DNA of 7,926 nt from Geminicoccaceae bacterium (GTDB lineage: Bacteria > Pseudomonadota > Alphaproteobacteria > Geminicoccales > Geminicoccaceae): NCBI GenBank assembly GCA_020446285.1, contig JAGREZ010000328.1:1-7926 (forward strand). The letters are read 5' to 3'. This document shows, piece by piece, positions 6,447 through 7,926 of this stretch. Position 1 is the first letter of the stretch, and the number at the start of each line of letters is the position of its first letter. The position numbers and the translations under genes were made by a program. The notes beneath the pieces are model-generated. The model was not told the origin of the DNA. It worked only from the letters and a program-made list of their open reading frames with translations, and ran no database searches.

Positions 6447-6551
6447 GTGCATCGATCCAGACAGACTATACTGATCTGTCTGGAAAAATTGATGCAAAAA
6501 CAAGGAGCTAGTGCTCGGGTGAATGAACGAAGTGAATGCGCCTGAGCACTG
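6447..6551 (+). repeat. 105-bp two-hairpin element, copy B
   Basis: Starts exactly 105 bases after copy A and differs from it at 14 of 105 positions by hand alignment, with no indels. Most differences fall in hairpin 1 and the linker; the block 6511-6550 differs from copy A at one base. Hairpin 1: TGCATC 6448-6453 / GATGCA 6491-6496 and TCCAGACAGA 6456-6465 / TCTGTCTGGA 6475-6484, a perfect 10-bp stem on a 9-base loop. The linker contains AACAAGGAGCT. Hairpin 2: AGTGCTC 6510-6516 / GAGCACT 6544-6550. Confidence 0.88.
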
Positions 6552-6652
6552 GAGCTTTTCCCGTTTGGATGGAACCATCTGAACGATCAGGAAATGCGGC
6601 GAAACAACGAAATGGAGCCGTCTTCCCGATTTTACCCAATCGGGAAACGCTC
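6552..6652 (+). repeat. Second type of two-hairpin intergenic element (D)
   Basis: It directly abuts copy B and has unrelated stems but the same plan of hairpin, linker, hairpin. Hairpin 1: GTTTGGATGG 6563-6572 / CCATCTGAAC 6575-6584 (10 pairs, two of them G-U) around AA, with a lower stem TTTCC 6557-6561 / GGAAA 6590-6594 and GC 6554-6555 / GC 6596-6597. The linker 6598-6614 reads GGCGAAACAACGAAATG. Hairpin 2: GAGC 6615-6618 / GCTC 6649-6652 outside TTCCCGATT 6623-6631 / AATCGGGAA 6638-6646 with a 6-base loop. The GAGC/GCTC borders and the GCGGCGAAACAA linker resemble mosaic intergenic repeats common in Rhizobiales genomes. That resemblance is from memory and was not checked by search. Confidence 0.65.
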
Positions 6653-6669
6653 TAGGGAGAAATCGCGGA

Positions 6670-7518
6670 ATGGCCCTTGCCTCGAACTCGCCATTGGTCA
6701 CGACCGAATGGCTGGCCGCTCACATGAGCGCGCCCGACCTGCGCGTCGTCGATGCCACCTGGTTCATGCCGGCACTCGGCCGGAACGCCAGAAAGGAGTT
6801 CGAAGACATACATATCCCCGGCGCCGTCCATTTCGACATCAATGACATTGCCGATTCGTCGAGCGACCTGCCGCACATGGTGCCGGGCACGGTCAAGTTC
6901 GCGGCACGGGTCCGCAAGCTCGGCCTCGGCGACGGATCGCGGATCGTCGTCTACGACAATAACGGCTTCTCGGCGAGTGCCCGGGCATGGTGGATGTTCC
7001 GCCTGTACGGCCATGACGATGTCGCCGTCCTCGATGGCGGCCTCGGGCTCTGGGTGAAGGAAGGCCGCGAGACCGGCGACCTTCCTTCCACGCCGTCGGA
7101 GCGACATTTCACGGCAAGGCAGAACAATCTGCTCCTGCGCGATCTTGAACAGATTCGCGGCAATCTCACCTCGAGGCGCGAACAGATCGTCGACGCACGT
7201 TCCGCCGGACGTTTCAGCGCGAGCGAGCCCGAACCTCGCGAGGGCCTGCGCGGCGGCCACATTCCGGCAAGCCTCAACCTGCCGGTCACCGAGGTGATCG
7301 GCGCCGATGGCCGGATGAAGCCGCGTGACGAACTCGCGGCACTGCTCGCTCCCGCCGGTATCGATTCCGGCCGGCCCATCACGACCAGCTGCGGCTCCGG
7401 TGTCACCGCGGCGACGCTTGCGCTGGCATTCGCCGTGCTGGGGCGCTTCGACGTGGCGGTCTATGACGGATCGTGGACCGAATGGGGCGGCCGCCAGGAC
7501 ACACCGGTCGAAGCATGA
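6670..7518 (+). CDS. sseA: 3-mercaptopyruvate sulfurtransferase
   Basis: Tandem-rhodanese enzyme of 282 residues that moves sulfur from 3-mercaptopyruvate to cyanide, thiols or protein acceptors, linking cysteine breakdown to persulfide and thiolation chemistry. The N-terminal, catalytically silent rhodanese domain (about 8-130) shows VVDATWFMP, HIPGAVHFDI and the VLDGGLGLWVKEG end. The catalytic domain (about 160-280) shows VDARSAGRF, GHIPASLNLP, the active-site loop CGSGVTA with Cys241, and YDGSWTEWG near the C-terminus. The CGSGVTA loop marks a mercaptopyruvate rather than a thiosulfate sulfurtransferase. The start at 6670 is supported by GGGAG (6655-6659) 10 bases upstream. A 9-bp hairpin of the preceding repeat ends only 8 bases before that site. 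The gene overlaps the next by ATGA and shares strand and sulfur theme with cysK. Confidence 0.95.
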   Translation: MALASNSPLVTTEWLAAHMSAPDLRVVDATWFMPALGRNARKEFEDIHIPGAVHFDINDIADSSSDLPHMVPGTVKFAARVRKLGLGDGSRIVVYDNNGFSASARAWWMFRLYGHDDVAVLDGGLGLWVKEGRETGDLPSTPSERHFTARQNNLLLRDLEQIRGNLTSRREQIVDARSAGRFSASEPEPREGLRGGHIPASLNLPVTEVIGADGRMKPRDELAALLAPAGIDSGRPITTSCGSGVTAATLALAFAVLGRFDVAVYDGSWTEWGGRQDTPVEA

Positions 7519-7926
7519 GCGACGAACGACCGAACGCCGGTACCGGCAGGCGCCCGTCGATCATCGGCAAGGTACGCTCCGTGACCAGCCATCTGGAGAT
7601 GTTCGCTCCCCCCGGCGGTCCTCCGGCACAGCCACCCTGCGAGGGAACGGAAATCGTCCGCGCACTCGCTCCGACGCTCGCCTTCTACCGCTTCCTCTAT
7701 TCCGGCGTCGGCGGTCCATGGGTGTGGTGGAGCAGGGGGCAAATGCCGGATGACGAACTTTCGGCGATCATCGGCGATCCGCTCACCGATATCCGCGTCC
7801 TCTGGGTGCACGGTGTGCCCGCCGGCTATGCGGAGCTCGACGGGCGCAAGGGCGACGATGTGGAACTTGCCTATTTCGGCCTGATGCCCGAATTCATCGG
7901 TCGTGGCCTCGGTGCCTACCTGCTCG
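7515..7926 (+). CDS. GNAT-family N-acetyltransferase, 3' end missing
   Basis: The ATG at 7515 overlaps the sseA stop in ATGA, so translation is probably coupled. The frame stays open to the right edge, giving 137 residues. The first 20 or so are low-complexity and polar. The body contains SHLEMFAPP (25-33), FYRFLYSGVGGPWVWWSR (57-74), a VLWVHGVPAGYAELD strand pair (95-109) and the acetyl-CoA motif A ELAYFGLMPEFIGRGLG (117-133), with the R/Q-x-x-G-x-G/A signature as GRGLG. These fit a GNAT subfamily often found beside sseA in Rhizobiales, as I recall. The acceptor, whether a small molecule or a protein, cannot be inferred. About 50 or more C-terminal residues should lie beyond the window, by comparison with usual GNAT lengths. 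Confidence 0.88.
   Translation, partial: MSDERPNAGTGRRPSIIGKVRSVTSHLEMFAPPGGPPAQPPCEGTEIVRALAPTLAFYRFLYSGVGGPWVWWSRGQMPDDELSAIIGDPLTDIRVLWVHGVPAGYAELDGRKGDDVELAYFGLMPEFIGRGLGAYLL

Noticed and set aside
6342..6652. CRISPR array.
   Set aside because: There are only two tandem units of 105 bases with no spacers. The repeat itself is a pair of hairpins, so it is not a CRISPR repeat-spacer pattern.

Overview
This GC-rich window is dense with genes and looks like the chromosome of an alphaproteobacterium, most likely Hyphomicrobiales (Rhizobiales). That reading rests on the rhizobial type of cysteine synthase A, an ExoP-like Wzz/tyrosine-kinase protein, a fused phosphotransferase/P-loop kinase, the sseA-GNAT gene pair and intergenic two-hairpin repeats of a rhizobial style. 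No database search was possible, so the placement is inference from family recognition.

Layout: (1) bases 1-902, + strand, the 3' part of a DppC/OppC-type ABC transporter permease, cut by the left edge. (2) 903-1155, a spacer with a perfect 9-bp hairpin followed by a strikingly AT-rich stretch, probably the promoter region of the next gene. (3) 1156-3411, + strand, a complete Wzz/GNVR/BY-kinase polysaccharide co-polymerase with a tyrosine-rich tail, followed by a strong 11-bp GC hairpin. (4) 3690-5213, - strand, a two-domain protein joining an aminoglycoside-phosphotransferase-like domain to a P-loop kinase domain. (5) 5283-6287, + strand, cysteine synthase A, divergent from (4). (6) 6288-6669, a spacer almost filled with hairpin repeats. 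(7) 6670-7518, + strand, 3-mercaptopyruvate sulfurtransferase. (8) 7515 to the right edge, + strand, a GNAT acetyltransferase overlapping (7) by 4 bases.

The genes are ordinary housekeeping or accessory types. cysK and sseA both act in cysteine/sulfur metabolism and may form one unit with the GNAT gene, although about 380 bases of structured repeats separate cysK from sseA. The Wzz/BY-kinase should act in export of a surface polysaccharide, but no glycosyltransferase, flippase or polymerase gene is visible beside it.

The least explained signal is a 105-bp repeat with two hairpins. There are three copies: one on the - strand at 3586-3690, and two in exact tandem on the + strand at 6342-6446 and 6447-6551. 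All three align without gaps. The second hairpin is almost invariant, while the first changes with compensatory substitutions, so the folded structure seems to be what is kept. The copies lie in sense orientation at the 3' ends of the kinase gene and of cysK, and they bracket that divergent pair as inverted repeats. A different two-hairpin element (6552-6652) directly abuts the tandem pair. They could be non-autonomous palindromic mobile elements, structured 3'-UTR RNAs, or both.
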